Below are positions 10,925 through 22,544 of a stretch of DNA of 64,000 nt, in pieces. Source of the stretch: Strongylocentrotus droebachiensis. Lineage: Eukaryota > Echinodermata > Echinoidea > Camarodonta > Strongylocentrotidae. The stretch's first letter is position 1, and each line of letters opens with the position of its first letter. The notes below the pieces were generated by a model that was not told the origin of the DNA, did not search any database, and saw nothing but the letters and a program-made list of their open reading frames with translations. Position numbers and translations under genes: made by a program. The stretch is from contig JAVYIG010005407.1 of assembly GCA_035222895.1 (NCBI GenBank), positions 62,001 through 126,000 of the forward strand. Reading direction: 5' to 3'.

Positions 10925-13250
10925 ATTTTGTGTGATACTGGTGTTCGGAAGATTTTGAAGCATGGATCAACTCGATGGCTTTCTCTCGGGCTATGTATTG
11001 ACAGACTTTTGTCACAGTGGCAACCACTGCAACTCTTTTTTAAAGAAGAGATGAAGGGTAGCACAATGACCAGAAGACCAGTTTCAACAAAGACAGGACC
11101 ATTAGCTGAGAAGACTGCCAAGGCATCTAGCACATCAACCAACCTGTTAAGGGGGAGCATCAGTTCTGGGCCAGGTAAAAACTAATTTGTGAGGGTTTCT
11201 TCTCATTCTGTACTCTTCTCAAACATGTAGTTTGGAAAATCATAGTAGACATGTCCCCAGAAAACTGATTGAGCTTAAAATACATGTAGCTTCACTTTAT
11301 ATCATAACAAATGCCTTTAACGTTGCATCATGTCTGTGTATAGTCCAATTTACACATTTCTGTGTGCAGTTAATGCACATGATTCTCAGCAGGACTGGGC
11401 AAATAAATGTATTTTTTAAACATCTAGCATATTTTGGTTATCCCCAACACTTACATCTTACAAATTGTATTGCTTTTATAATATACAGTCACTATTGCTT
11501 TAAGACAGAGTCTTTCTAGATCTAATCTCCTTACAAAGACCCCATCTTTATTTTTTTAATAGCTGCACCAAAGAAAGGACCATCTGCTGAGAAGACTTCC
11601 AAGTCATCTAGCACACCAAACACTTCGATGTCTGCACCAAAGAAAGGACCATCTGCTGAGAAGACTTCCAAGTCATCTAGCACAACAAGCACTTTGATGT
11701 CTGCACCAAAGAAAGGACCATCTGCTGAGAAGACTTCCAAGTCATCTAGCACAACAAGCACTTTGATGTCTGCACCAAAGAAAGGACCATCTGCTGAGAA
11801 GACTTCCAAGTCATCTAGCACACCAAACACTTCGATGTCTGCACCAAAGAAAGGACCATCTGCTGAGAAGACTTCCAAGTCATCTAGCACAACAAGCACT
11901 TTGATGTCTGCACCAAAGAAAGGACCATCTGCTGAGAAGACTTCCAAGTCATCTAGCACACCAAACACTTCGATGTCTGCACCAAAGAAAGGACCATCTG
12001 CTGAGAAGACTTCCAAGTCATCTAGCACAACAAGCACTTTGATGTCTGCACCAAAGAAAGGACCATCTGCTGAGAAGACTGCCAAGACATCCATTACATC
12101 AACCAGCTCGTTGACAGCTACATCAAAGCAATACTCATCGGTTTCAAGGACTTTGAAAAGGAAATCAAGCGGGCCTCAGGGTGCATTACCTGCCAAGCGA
12201 CCTGTTCTGAAAGCTGGAACCTTGACTGCACCAATTCTTCAGGAATCACGTCTGGTCAGAGTCCATCGTTTGCTGATATCACCCCAAACCAAACTGTATT
12301 GTTACTTCCTCAAATACAGTAACAAGATCTTTGATGACATCAACCTACTCCTACAGAGAGAAGAACCCTGCATTCACATTCTTAATAAGCAGCTTAATAA
12401 AGCCTTCCAAGATATGCTTGTTAGATTCGTGCAGCCAACAGTGATTGTTGAATGTTCTGATGTCAAGAAAGTGCAGTATGGTAAGAGAGATTGCCAGAAG
12501 TCAGATAAAGATCTAATGATTGGAAAAGATGCCAAGGAATACCTGGAGAGTACAACAAGCCCAGAAGATGATTCTCCCCTTCGTCTTACAGATGTTGATT
12601 TGACATACTTCTACTTGTCGGTGAGGAAGTATTATGAATCAGCATGTGACTATGCCTTGAAAACCTGGCCACTAGATGTCAAGTTCCTTAAGGAGGCTGA
12701 AGTGATTGATGTCAGTTCCAGAAGAGATGTGTCATTTTCATCTGTGCAATACTTTGTTGAAAAGTACCCTTGCATTTTGAACAGACAATCAGAGAATGGA
12801 GACCTGGACAAGCTTGAGCTGGAATTTGCACAATACCAGGTTGAAGACTTTTCAGGGGAACCAGAGATCCTGAACAAAAACTTGAGAATAGACAAGAAAT
12901 GGTCTGCAATTTCAAAGATGGAGGATGGCAATGGCTCAAAGAAATACACACTTCTGAGCAAAGTGATGAAATCTTTGCTTGTGATACCACATTCCAATGC
13001 TTCATGTGAAAGAGTTTTTAGCATTGTTAGGAAGAACAAAACTGATTTCAGGGGATCAATGAATTTGAAAACACTTCAAGCACTCCTAACAGAGAAAATT
13101 GCCAACACAGATGTCCCATGCTACCAAAGGGAGTATAGCAAGGACCTCCTTAGCAAACTCAAGCAAGCAACCTACCAGTCACTTCAAGGAAAACCCTCAA
13201 GCACACCCCAGTCCTTGCCTTCCACAAGTACATCCCCCATTTCACAATAG
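10925..13250 (+). CDS. hAT transposase-derived protein with 23-residue repeats
   Basis: Two exons, 10925-11174 and 11563-13250, join in phase to 645 codons without interruption. Exon one begins after TTACAG and encodes KILKHGSTRWLSLGLCIDRL, typical of the hAT catalytic core around the TRW motif. Exon two opens with eight tandem units of about 23 residues (APKKGPSAEKTSK plus a variable tail). It then carries helical sequence typical of the hAT insertion region. Near the C terminus is the dimerisation motif, SNASCERVFSIVRKNKTDF then LKTLQALL. The N-terminal BED finger and first catalytic aspartate are not visible upstream, so the gene is 5'-truncated or its start exons are unrecognised. The open frame suggests either a young insertion or host use of the protein. 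hAT origin is firm from the motifs; function is unknown. Confidence 0.72.
11563..12110 (+). repeat. Protein-coding minisatellite, 69-bp unit, about 8 copies
   Basis: Unit starts at 11628, 11697, 11766, 11835, 11904, 11973 and 12042 are exactly 69 bp apart, with one partial unit before them from 11563. Two variants, ending TTSTL and TPNTS, alternate in the order P,T,T,P,T,P,T, and the last unit has diverged. The period is a multiple of three, so the frame is kept. Confidence 0.95.
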
Positions 13251-13929
13251 AGGTAACAGGAGTTCATAGTCTGAAATATGATGTGAAGTTCATATGTTAT
13301 CAATTGTATGCAAATAAAATGTGCCATATCAAAGCCTTCCATTTTGAGAAATCATTGAAAAAATGTGTTCTAAAAGGGTTTCAAAGAGGCTTAAAACCAA
13401 GAGCTTTTGGGGGGCCTGCCCCCTGCCCCCCCCCCCCCCCCCCCCCACCAGGGGCACTAAAAGGCCATTCTTGGTTCCCGCCAACATGAAGTCGTTCGAT
13501 GCTGCTCTCTCAGAAATCTCCCTGATTACCCAAATCAAATGTTGGCAGCTCTGGCACTAATATAGGGATGACCCTTTTCCTGTAGGCTAAGATGGGTTAT
13601 ATGATTGACCTCAGAGAAAAACACACCAACCTAAACAGTCAGCCTTTAACAAGAGCCTTGCAGCTACATATTTCAAAGATCAGGTTTTTACAAAAGTTAT
13701 CTTTCATTCAATGTGATGGCATTATGAACAAGATTCCATGTCCATTGTAATGAAGAATCTTTACAATTATACATATTACATATATATACAACAAAATGAG
13801 GTGAAAGTCAATGAATGGTACAATTTCTCTTTTTTTCTTATTATACATGGGTACTGTGCGAAAAGTTTACTACATTGTCTAATGGCTTGCATTGAGAGCA
13901 GACCTAGTAATGTAAAGCTGGTATTTCTC
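13251..13929. other. Spacer after the hAT-derived gene
   Basis: Contains a long C run at about 13421-13447 next to CCAGGGGCACTAAAAGG. No gene was seen. The C run makes short spurious open frames. Confidence 0.5.
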
Positions 13930-15003
13930 TATTTTTATGCCTCCGTTACGAAGTAGCCGGAGGCATTATGTTTTCGGGTTGTCCGTCCGTCCGTACGTCC
14001 GTACGTCCCGTTCTCGTGATCGCGTTATCTGAAGAACCGATTGACGGATTCCTGCCAAACTTTAGTCATGTATGTATCTTGCAGAGCCGATGAACTGATT
14101 AGATTTTGGGGTCACGAGGTCAAAGGTCAAAGGTCACAGGGCTCATTATGTATGCAAAAACAGCTCGTGATCGCGTTATCTAAAGAACCGATAGATGGAT
14201 TCCTGCCAAACTTTAGTCATGTATGTATCTTGCAGAGCCGATGAACTGATTAGATTTTGGGGTCACGAGGTCAAAGGTCAAAGGTCACAGGGCTCATTAT
14301 GTATGCAAAAACAGCTCGTGATCGCGTTATCTCAAGAACCGATTGATGGATTCCTGCCAAACTTTGGTCATGTATGTATCTTGCAGAGCGGATGAACTGA
14401 GTAGATCTTGGGGTCACGAGATGAAAGGTCAAAGGTCACAGGGCTCATTATGTATGCAAAAACAGCTTGTGATTGCGTTATCTCAAGAACCGATTGATGG
14501 ATTCCTGCCAAACTTAGGTCATGTATGTTACTTGCAGAGCCGATGAACTGATTAGATTTTGGGGTCATGAGGTCAAGGTCAAAGGTCATGCGGCTCATTA
14601 TGTATGCAAAAATAGCTTGCGATCGCATTATCATTAGAACAGATTGATGGACTCCTGCCAAACTTAGATCATGTATGTATCTTGCAGAGCCAATGAACTG
14701 AGTAGATTCTTGGGTCATGAGGTCAAAGGTCTAAGGTCATGGGCTCATTATGTATGCAAAAATAGCTTGTGAACGCATTCTCATTAGAACTGACAGATGG
14801 ATTACTATTTAACTCAGGACATCTTGCAGAGCCAATGAACTGAGTAGATTTTAGGGTCATGAGGTCAAAGATCAAAGGGTCATATATGTATATAATGGAT
14901 TACAATTGAAATTGATTTGAAAAATTTATTCTGTTTTGGTTTGTAAAATTGCTCCATGACGGAGGCATCATTTTCGACTGCGCGCAGTCGAAGTTCCATC
15001 TAG
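13930..15003 (+). mobile_element. Helitron/Helentron-like non-autonomous element with core repeats
   Basis: The left end carries TGCCTCCGT and the right end ACGGAGGCA as subterminal inverted repeats. The 3' end has a perfect 20-bp palindrome (TTCGACTGCGCGCAGTCGAA, 14973-14992), seven bases, then CTAG before T. That arrangement, a hairpin a short distance before CTRR, is the known Helitron 3' terminus. Between the ends lie about six tandem units of ~151 bp, the first three very alike and the later ones progressively diverged. No Rep/helicase sequence is present. The 5' boundary is approximate. Alternative reading: a MITE carrying satellite-like repeats. Confidence 0.62.
14012..14890 (+). repeat. 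~151-bp tandem core repeats
   Basis: Each unit contains TCGTGATCGCGTTATCT-like, GATTCCTGCCAAACTT-like and CATGTATGTATCTTGCAGAG-like blocks, and a run of AGGTCA half-sites. The same half-site run starts at 14117 and 14268, 151 bp apart. Open frames across the array are by-products of the period. Confidence 0.9.
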
Positions 15004-15203
15004 TCTCATAATGCTTTGTAAAAAATGCACAATACTTGATATATGAAGAAATTCCTTCACATGATTCTGTACTGAACAGCAAAAGGCTTACATTTTTAAT
15101 GAACTATACATTATGTATTACAAATCCTTCTGAATATCTTTCCTTTTCATCTTTATAAGCAAAGAATAGCAAGAATTTTGAATTTTTTACAGATAATACT
15201 TTG

Positions 15204-15308
15204 AAGGAAAATTTACCTGTAACAGTTATTTGCAAACATCTTCCTCAGACGCGAATTGGAAGATGTCTGAACTCTGGACATCAAAACTGTTACGGGTAAA
15301 TTTTCCTT
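15204..15308. repeat. Inverted repeat, ~24-bp arms
   Basis: Arms at 15204-15227 (AAGGAAAATTTACCTGTAAC then AGTT) and 15285-15308 pair almost fully. A second, shorter inverted pair (CATCTTCC/GGAAGATG) lies in the loop. Probably a small MITE. Confidence 0.6.
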
Positions 15309-15990
15309 TTGGATGTGATAACAGAACTTTAAAATCATTATTACAACCATCATGATGGAACTCTATCATAATACTTTCAGTTGCTGAGTGAATAGTTACA
15401 GTGTAATCTAAGAATAAGAACTGGTATACACTGTAAGTCCTTTCCTAATCTACATACTCTTTGTCAGCTACCATGTGTGTTAACTGTTCTTTTAAGCACA
15501 GCTATCAGAACAGAGTCTGTAATTAAACCATGAAAATAGATAGTCCAGCATCACACATTTTTCCTTTTCAATTACCAGCTCTTTCTAATTCAGGAGTTTT
15601 TGTTAGTGCACCAGTTATTGTACAAGATTATTCTATTTTTATTCTCATCAATTTCAAACGCAAAAATAACGTATTTCCAGTGATGAAATAATCTGCAACA
15701 TAATTTGTTCTAATCAGATTTCAATTCATTAAATTTGAGTTTTGGGGAAATATACATATCTGCAATTCTAAAAATCAAATATCAAAACAGCAAGCATTTA
15801 CTTCCCTCATTATCTAATCATAATGACTTTCATTGAAGTTCATTCCATTTGTAGTACTTTTTCTCATGTTAATGTAACCTACAAGCCTTATGAACAATAT
15901 TTTAAAAAAAATTATGATGAGAATAATAAAATGCAGGGGTAATAGGACATTATCCCCTAGCATACACAATGAGCAATATCATTACAACAC

Positions 15991-16211
15991 AATAGACCGG
16001 TTTAATAACACATTCAAATTGTATGCATGCTTCTTACACAGAGATTGTTCTTGACAACCTGAACGCTTGCCCGACATAGCAACCAGTAATGTGTGCAGAC
16101 TGGATTCTGAGTATTGTAATTTATTCATTAATAACGGTTTAATGAAATAACTTGTCACTAGGTCCCCAGGAATGAAACATCTATAAATTTGTGTTTGTAA
16201 ACCGGTCCATT
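15991..16211. mobile_element. Small MITE with AATRGACCGGTTTA ends
   Basis: Left end AATAGACCGGTTTA and right end TAAACCGGTCCATT are inverted; the element is 221 bp. No target duplication is clear. Confidence 0.5.
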
Positions 16212-18050
16212 CCCTTGCAAGCACGGATGAACGACTCCTTCATAGTAACATGAAAATGTTTGATTTCTTGTTATTTGACAGCAGACTCTCTCTTACATCA
16301 CAAACCCAAGTAACTTAAGCACACAGGCCATTGAAAATAAAAATCTAAAAAACATGGAAATTTACATCATATCAAGGAATGTACAAGCTAATTTCTAGTA
16401 TGAATGCTTGTCCACATATGTCAAGGTAAACTGCATCATTTAAAATAATAAAAAATATTAACTGCAGAGCATGGCAAGTGAGGAAAAAAGGTAACGAAGG
16501 TTCTATGCAAAATACAAGGATGTAATGTACATGTACAATACACTTATTTTGGCCCGGTGGTCAGTTTACAGTTTACCTCGGCATATGTGTACAAGTTTTT
16601 AAGGCACATTATAAACATTTTCAGGACTTTGAAGTATAAAACTACAGATGCTGCAGTCACAGTATGGTACAATACAAATCTTTTGACTAAACTTATATGC
16701 ATGAGCAGAAATTAAAAAAATTGGTATTATCAGGGTCTACTTACTCATAGCGCAGAATGTAGAATGATAAATAACATTTAAGTTAAGGATAGACATTAAA
16801 ATGCTAAAAATTGCAAAAATATAGGTAAATGCAAGAACAACAAAATAAATGTTAAAACAAAGTGGAAATTTTCCTTGTGGTAATGTATCTGCAATTTTCA
16901 TTCATAAATTTTCAATAGTTGCACAAGGTATGTCTATATAAACATTTAAAAATGGTATTAATGGAAACAAATAAGTGTTGCCAATAGGAAGAGCACCAGC
17001 TCATCCATTTCGTAATTTATCCTTAGGCTTGAATTTTTTTTGGCTTTATTAAACATAACTCAAAAACACATTGCTATAAAAAAAAAAGACTACATGTGCT
17101 CTAAAAGAGGATTGTCAGCATGATATACAAATCAATTTACAGGTAACTTTTCATGTAAATACAGTGGAATTTGGCACTCTTGCATTTTGACAATATTATA
17201 TCAGGGGTGATAGTGAGCACTAAAAAAAAATAGGTTTTTCGTTTTCCCCTCAACCACACCCCCCTTTAGTAAAAAAAAAAAAGAGAAGAGGATTCGCGGG
17301 GAAAAAATGGCATCTAACAACATTCCCCCCTTTCGAGTAAGAAAATTGGGGATAGGGGAAAATAGGGAAGATTAGAGAAAATAACGGGGAAATCGTTAAA
17401 ATCAGAGGGAAGAAGAAAAAAAAAAATCGGGAAAAAAAATCAGGAAACCGATTAAAATCGGGTTTTTATCAGGCCTGTTATATGATCCTTAAATCATCTT
17501 CATGTAAAAAGAGGAATTTAACTAATAACTACAAGTGCAAATCTTTGTTTCTTCTCATTTTCACCTCTTGTCGATCTAAATATTATTCCTCTTTAGAAGA
17601 AACAACAGCTATAACGAGCTGTTAAGAAGTGTACTCGCTTAAACTGATCAAGTAGCTCAGACAATGTGATTTGTGATACTTGCAAATATAACAATACAAG
17701 GGCTTAATGTGAATCAATCAATCCAAAAATCATTTATACATGAACATGTATATCATCAGAAGACATGATGTCACCAAAATACTTTATGAGACATTAAAAC
17801 GGCTTGTAATTTGAAGGGTTTGCTTATCCATAGACTCATAAATAAACATTATTCAAATGAAGTATTTGGACCTCCATTTTAAGAGCAGTAAACACATGGT
17901 ATACACAAATTGATTGTTTATAAGTTACAAAACTTGACAAGTTAAATGAAACTTTGGCAAAGCAAACCTTCCTTATTAGGGCAAGTCCACGCTATTTTGT
18001 CCCATACATTTATACCGATCATGATGATTTAATACATCTGATTTGTACAG
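16212..18050. other. Non-coding AT-rich stretch
   Basis: No exon, SINE or MITE was recognised. 17220-17470 is low-complexity sequence rich in GGGGAAAA-type repeats. Confidence 0.5.
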
Positions 18051-18215
18051 TGAAGCCTGCATATAAAGACCACTCAAGGGAGCCAAGAAATGCAGTCTTT
18101 ATAAATGGGCAAAATTGAAGAACAGATTCTTCTAGTACAGGTATCAATGAAAACAAATGTTCAAGGCATACTACATACAACTGTAGTCATCATAATGGCT
18201 AAAGCAGGTTTCAGG
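18051..18215. mobile_element. Degraded copy of the 341-680 MITE
   Basis: Begins CAGTGAAGCCTGCATATAAAG and includes AGTCTTTATAAATGGGC, then CTAAAGCAGGTTTCAGG. It matches blocks of the MITE at 341-680. Confidence 0.45.
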
Positions 18216-18277
18216 AGGATGAGATTTCACCATACCTTGTAGCTGCCTTTAAAGGATGGCAATTTGTGTCTTCTGCG

Positions 18278-21200
18278 TTACAAACCTTCAAAATAACGTA
18301 TCTTCAAATCTCGAGCATCCGTTGCATTCTGCAGCTGAGTTGGTGGGGCGACGATGAATACCTTATGGTGTCAAGCTTGATGGTTGGCGATCACCTGTAA
18401 ATACTCTTGGAATACGCAATTCCATCATGCTTTGTAGCTGCCTATAAGGTATAAAAAAGGCACATATATTATTAATAGCAATGATGTAGTCAAGACTGGC
18501 AGTTCCAAGTCACATGGCCACTGAAAGCTATTACCTTGATACCTTCCATAGGTTTTGCATACCTGACTAGGTCTGAGGCAAAGGTAAAGGCCACTGTAAC
18601 CTTGACTGTAACATGGCCTCAAGACCGGTCTCGACTAAGGCACTGATAAAGAGTCATCTTAGTTTCAGATTCTAGTTATGGAACTATACAGATTCAAAAT
18701 AAACTGCTTGAACTCTATAAAGTCATTATTAGTCATTGGTGATGTATTAAATGATATCTTCAATTATCATGGAAATGCTTGGATTTTTTTTTTCTTTAAA
18801 GAGATTTTTAAAGAAGACTTGAGGACATGCAAAGAAAAAACACTGTAATAAAAGGCCCCCCCAAAAAAATTCTCTATTTCTCATAGCTCTGTATTTCTCA
18901 CTTGAATGTCCTTCAACTGACCTTGTTAATTTCCTTGTGTCTGTCCCTGCTCACAATCTCTTCTAAGACTTCTCCGCTTCCTCGAATCAACCTGCAAATC
19001 AAATTTACATACATGTAATGAACAGCTATTAGGCCTTTATCTTGTGGATTATCAATCTAGTGAAAGAGGCTAACATAACAAGTATTGCTATTACCCGTTT
19101 CCATTTTGCTATGTTACCAATAACTGATTATGTTCATGTACATTATATTAAAATTGCTGTTCTCCTTCTAGCAACAGTACCATGCACATACCTCGAAAAA
19201 TCTACAATTAATCTGACTTGTAATCCTTTCTGTATAATTTATTTGGTAAAATGCTCCCTGAAGAGTACTGTCTTGTACACGGTGTAAAAACAATAATGCG
19301 TTTTAGCATGTAAAAACGCACAATAGGAAAGGTTAACTCTGGATCCCATTTTATGATTCATACTCAAGTAACAATTGCTCCACAGTCGAATTTTAACACA
19401 AACCTACCGGTAGTCATCCAATTCCACCCTGTGGACCTAACAGTACACCTAACCCTAACCCTATCTCATACTCTAAAACTAACTCCAGAAATAATCACAT
19501 CAAAACCTCTAACCCTGCTGCCTTTGATGAAATAAAGTCCAGAGTAAATGACACATCCCCAAAGTACATACCTGTTTCTTCCTGTATCTGGATCAAACAC
19601 CCTACGCACTTTACTCTCCTCCTTGTCATACTGCTCTTTGGTCATTGGTACCATACTCCTCTTTGAACACCCTTCTTCAGACTGCTCTTCTTTCTCCCCT
19701 GCTATGAAATGCAAAAATAAACATCTTAGACAGCATGTTCCTGTAGACCTTCCCCTTTGAAATTACACTTAATTCTCTTATGAAATTTCTTTTTTTGTCT
19801 ACCCTACTAAGAGATGGAAATAAGAAGATCATGATCATAATGCAATGGGCTTTCTCTATTGAAATATACCTGAAAATTTATGAACAAAGACATATAGACA
19901 GATTAGAATTCATCATCTGAGCGGGTTGTCAGCTTTAAATATCACCCAAACAAAAGACTTTCTAAAGTACATTTAGCCGGTGTTACAAGAAACCTTGCCA
20001 TATGTTCTTACAAATAGTTTATGGAATTATAAATCTGCCGGAAAACTTTGGTTGCTAGTAATGATATAACATCGTTCCTATAAAGGTAAGGTTCCTGTAA
20101 AACACAACAAAAATATCCCTTTCTCAATTTTAAAAATCAAATAAATATTGAGGCTACTAGTCTGATAACTTTTTAAAAATGAATGCAAGAAACCAATCCT
20201 GAAAATACACAGGATTTTGGTTCATTTTCATAAGCTCTCACAACTGCTAAAAAAATAGCTCCCATCAGAGGACTTCAGTTGCCCAAGAATTTCCATTTTC
20301 AGGGAAAATTATTTTTTAGAATTTTAAAAGAATTAAATAACCTCTCAAGAAGAAACATCTTTAAAGTAGCAAACATATCTAACCTTTGGCCATCTCTATC
20401 AGCTTCTTCTGGATTCCTGACAGTGGTGCAACCTCATCCGTTTTCTTCTTTTTTGACCCCTCCTCCTGCTTTCTAGTGGCTTTCTTTTTCTTTTCCTTGC
20501 TCTTCTTCCTCAAAATCTCTTTTTGTTTCTTCTCCTTCTTGTGCTCCTTCTTGTGCTTCTTCTTTTTCTTATCCTTTACATGTGCCTTCTTGGATTTCGC
20601 CGTTCTATCCTTCTTTTCTTTGGCTTTCTTTGCAGGTGTAGAATGCAAAGAGATATCGCTCTCCGACAAATCTGATCCAGAGCTCCACGATGCCTTTCGT
20701 TTCTTGGCTTTTTTCTCTGGCTTCATGTCCTTTTTCTCTGGCTTCTTGTCTTTTAACTTTTTGGTATCCTTGCCATTCTTTCCACTCCCTGGCTTGTTCT
20801 TGCTTCCTTCTTTGCGTGATTTCTCAGGCTTCCTCTCACTATCCAATCTCTTATCAGATCGGTTTCCTTTTCTTCCATCTAATTCATCATCACTACTGGA
20901 CGGGCTTCTGCGCTTCCTTGCATCTGATTTACTTTTTAGTAAGTCCTTTTTCGATCTGGAATCCTTGCCTGAAGAGTTCTGTTCTCTTGGAATCCTGTCA
21001 TTACTCTTTGCGCTCCCCCTCGATTCATCTCTATGGCTCTTGGTTCTCTCGCTAGAATGCTTGGAGGATATCTTTTCCGAAGTGCGTCCTGTGGATCTTG
21101 ATTCATGTCTTGTATCTGCAACATTTTGTCCATTTTTGGACGAGTGTTTGCTACCTTCATCTCGGTGAGGACTCCTGTGTGTTCTACTGCTCCTATCTTG

Positions 21201-22544
21201 ACTGCGGCTCCGGTCACGCAAGTTCTTTGCAGAATGATCTTTCCTGTTGACTTCTTTCTGCTTGGATGATTTTTCAGTGGATCTTGACTTGTGAGTTTCA
21301 GAATGATGAGGAATGTCATTTCTCCTGCTTGTTTCCCCAGAATGCTGGGATGACGAGTGCTCCCTACTGCGACTTTTTTTCATGTCTCCACCATCCCTGT
21401 GTCGTTCGGAGTCTCTATCTCTGGATCGCCTGTCCCTCTCATGTCTGCTACTGATTGTACTTTTAGAGTTATGGCTAGCTCGATCATTAAGAGATGATCT
21501 TTCCCGGTCTTCCCTTTCACCCTTCCTGCTCTTGCTCTGGCGATAGGACCTCTCATTTGGACTGAAGTCTGAACTGGATCTGTTATGTTTAGAGTCTTTA
21601 CCTCTACTTTGTCTATCTTCCACATGTAAGTCTTTAGAAGTTTTCCTTTTTGTGTCGGGCTCAATGCGCCCTTTGTCATGGACAGGTGAGGGAGCGTATG
21701 CTCTGGGTAGCCTAGCACGGGGAGAATCATCGTCAGATGAAGAAACAACATACTGCTTGCCCTTGGCCAGTCGTGCCAATTCTTGTTCCTTCAATTCAAC
21801 CACAGTATCACTGTCATTTTCATACGCTGCATATGCTCTTGGGATTTTCTCTACAGGCGATCCTGAACTATTGGAAGATTGCGATGAGTCTGAGTCCGAG
21901 TCTGAATGAGACTCTTCTCTAATAGCACTTCTATCAGAATCACTGTTTGAGGCTGTTGCATATGCCCTAGGAAGACCTGGCCTTTCATCATCACTGGATT
22001 CACTTTCTGAGGAGACTGAACTGTCACGCATCCTCCTTGACACAAACTTGGTGCTGGACGATTCCTCTTTCTGTCGTCGCTCTCGTTTCTTATTTGAGTT
22101 GTAAGTCGAGCTGTTGCTGGCCTCAGCACCAGACTTTGACCGTGGTCTCTCTTTAGAGTTTCCTGTAGCAGGAGAGCGAGATCTAGTTACTTTCTTTGAA
22201 GAGGAAGTTTTTCTTTGCTCCTTTTTCCGCTCATGATCCCTTCCATGATCCCTGTCATTCTGACTCTTTTCCTTCCGACCTTCTGGCTTCCTTCCTTCAT
22301 CCCTGTTCCCTCGATGATCATTCCCACTCCTGTCAGACAACCTGAGCTCTCCTGAAGAATGGTGTTTACGATCACTACCATGTCTCTCGCTCTCACCATG
22401 ACGCTGCTTATGGGCTGTTCCTCTTGAGGAATGATGATCATTCTCCCTGTCTCTCTCTTTGCCTCTCTCCCTATTCTTACTTCGGTCTTTTCTTCTGTCT
22501 CCATGAGGGGACCTGCTCCTTGTCCTGCTTCTGGACCGTCCCAT
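18278..22544 (-). CDS. ARL6IP4: ARL6IP4-like SR-25 splicing-associated protein
   Basis: Exons on the minus strand: 22544-20384 (720 codons plus one base), 19701-19572, 18991-18922 and a candidate last exon 18328-18278. Junction phases agree. The start [15 protein letters not shown] lies just inside an acceptor at ~22551. The first 600 residues are Arg-Ser/Asp/Glu-rich (RS domain), followed by lysine blocks. The C terminus is the SR-25 domain: [52 protein letters not shown] and [10 protein letters not shown]. Human ARL6IP4 (SRp25) has this C-terminal block and locates to nuclear speckles and nucleoli with a role in splicing control. At roughly 800 residues this protein is about twice the human length, mostly through the RS region. 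The last exon ([16 protein letters not shown], stop) departs from the usual ATRGDG ending and is uncertain. The long plus-strand open frame opposite exon one is a shadow. Confidence 0.85.

Noticed and set aside
11531-12094. 187-codon minus-strand open frame with regular repeats (EVFSADGPFFGADI)
   Set aside because: It is the reverse reading of the 69-bp coding minisatellite; the plus strand carries the hAT similarity.
14041-14718. Chain of overlapping open frames with repeated peptides (MDSCQTLVMYVSCRADELIR)
   Set aside because: Produced by the ~151-bp tandem repeat; no start context, splice sites or family similarity.
19449-19465. Telomere-like CCCTAACCCTAA
   Set aside because: Only two to three units, inside a repeat that also occurs near 60.75 kb (ending TTTGATGAAATAAAGTCCAGAG); not a telomere.
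20386-21168. 260-codon plus-strand open frame rich in F, L and S
   Set aside because: Shadow of the Lys/Ser/Arg-rich exon of the ARL6IP4-like gene on the minus strand.
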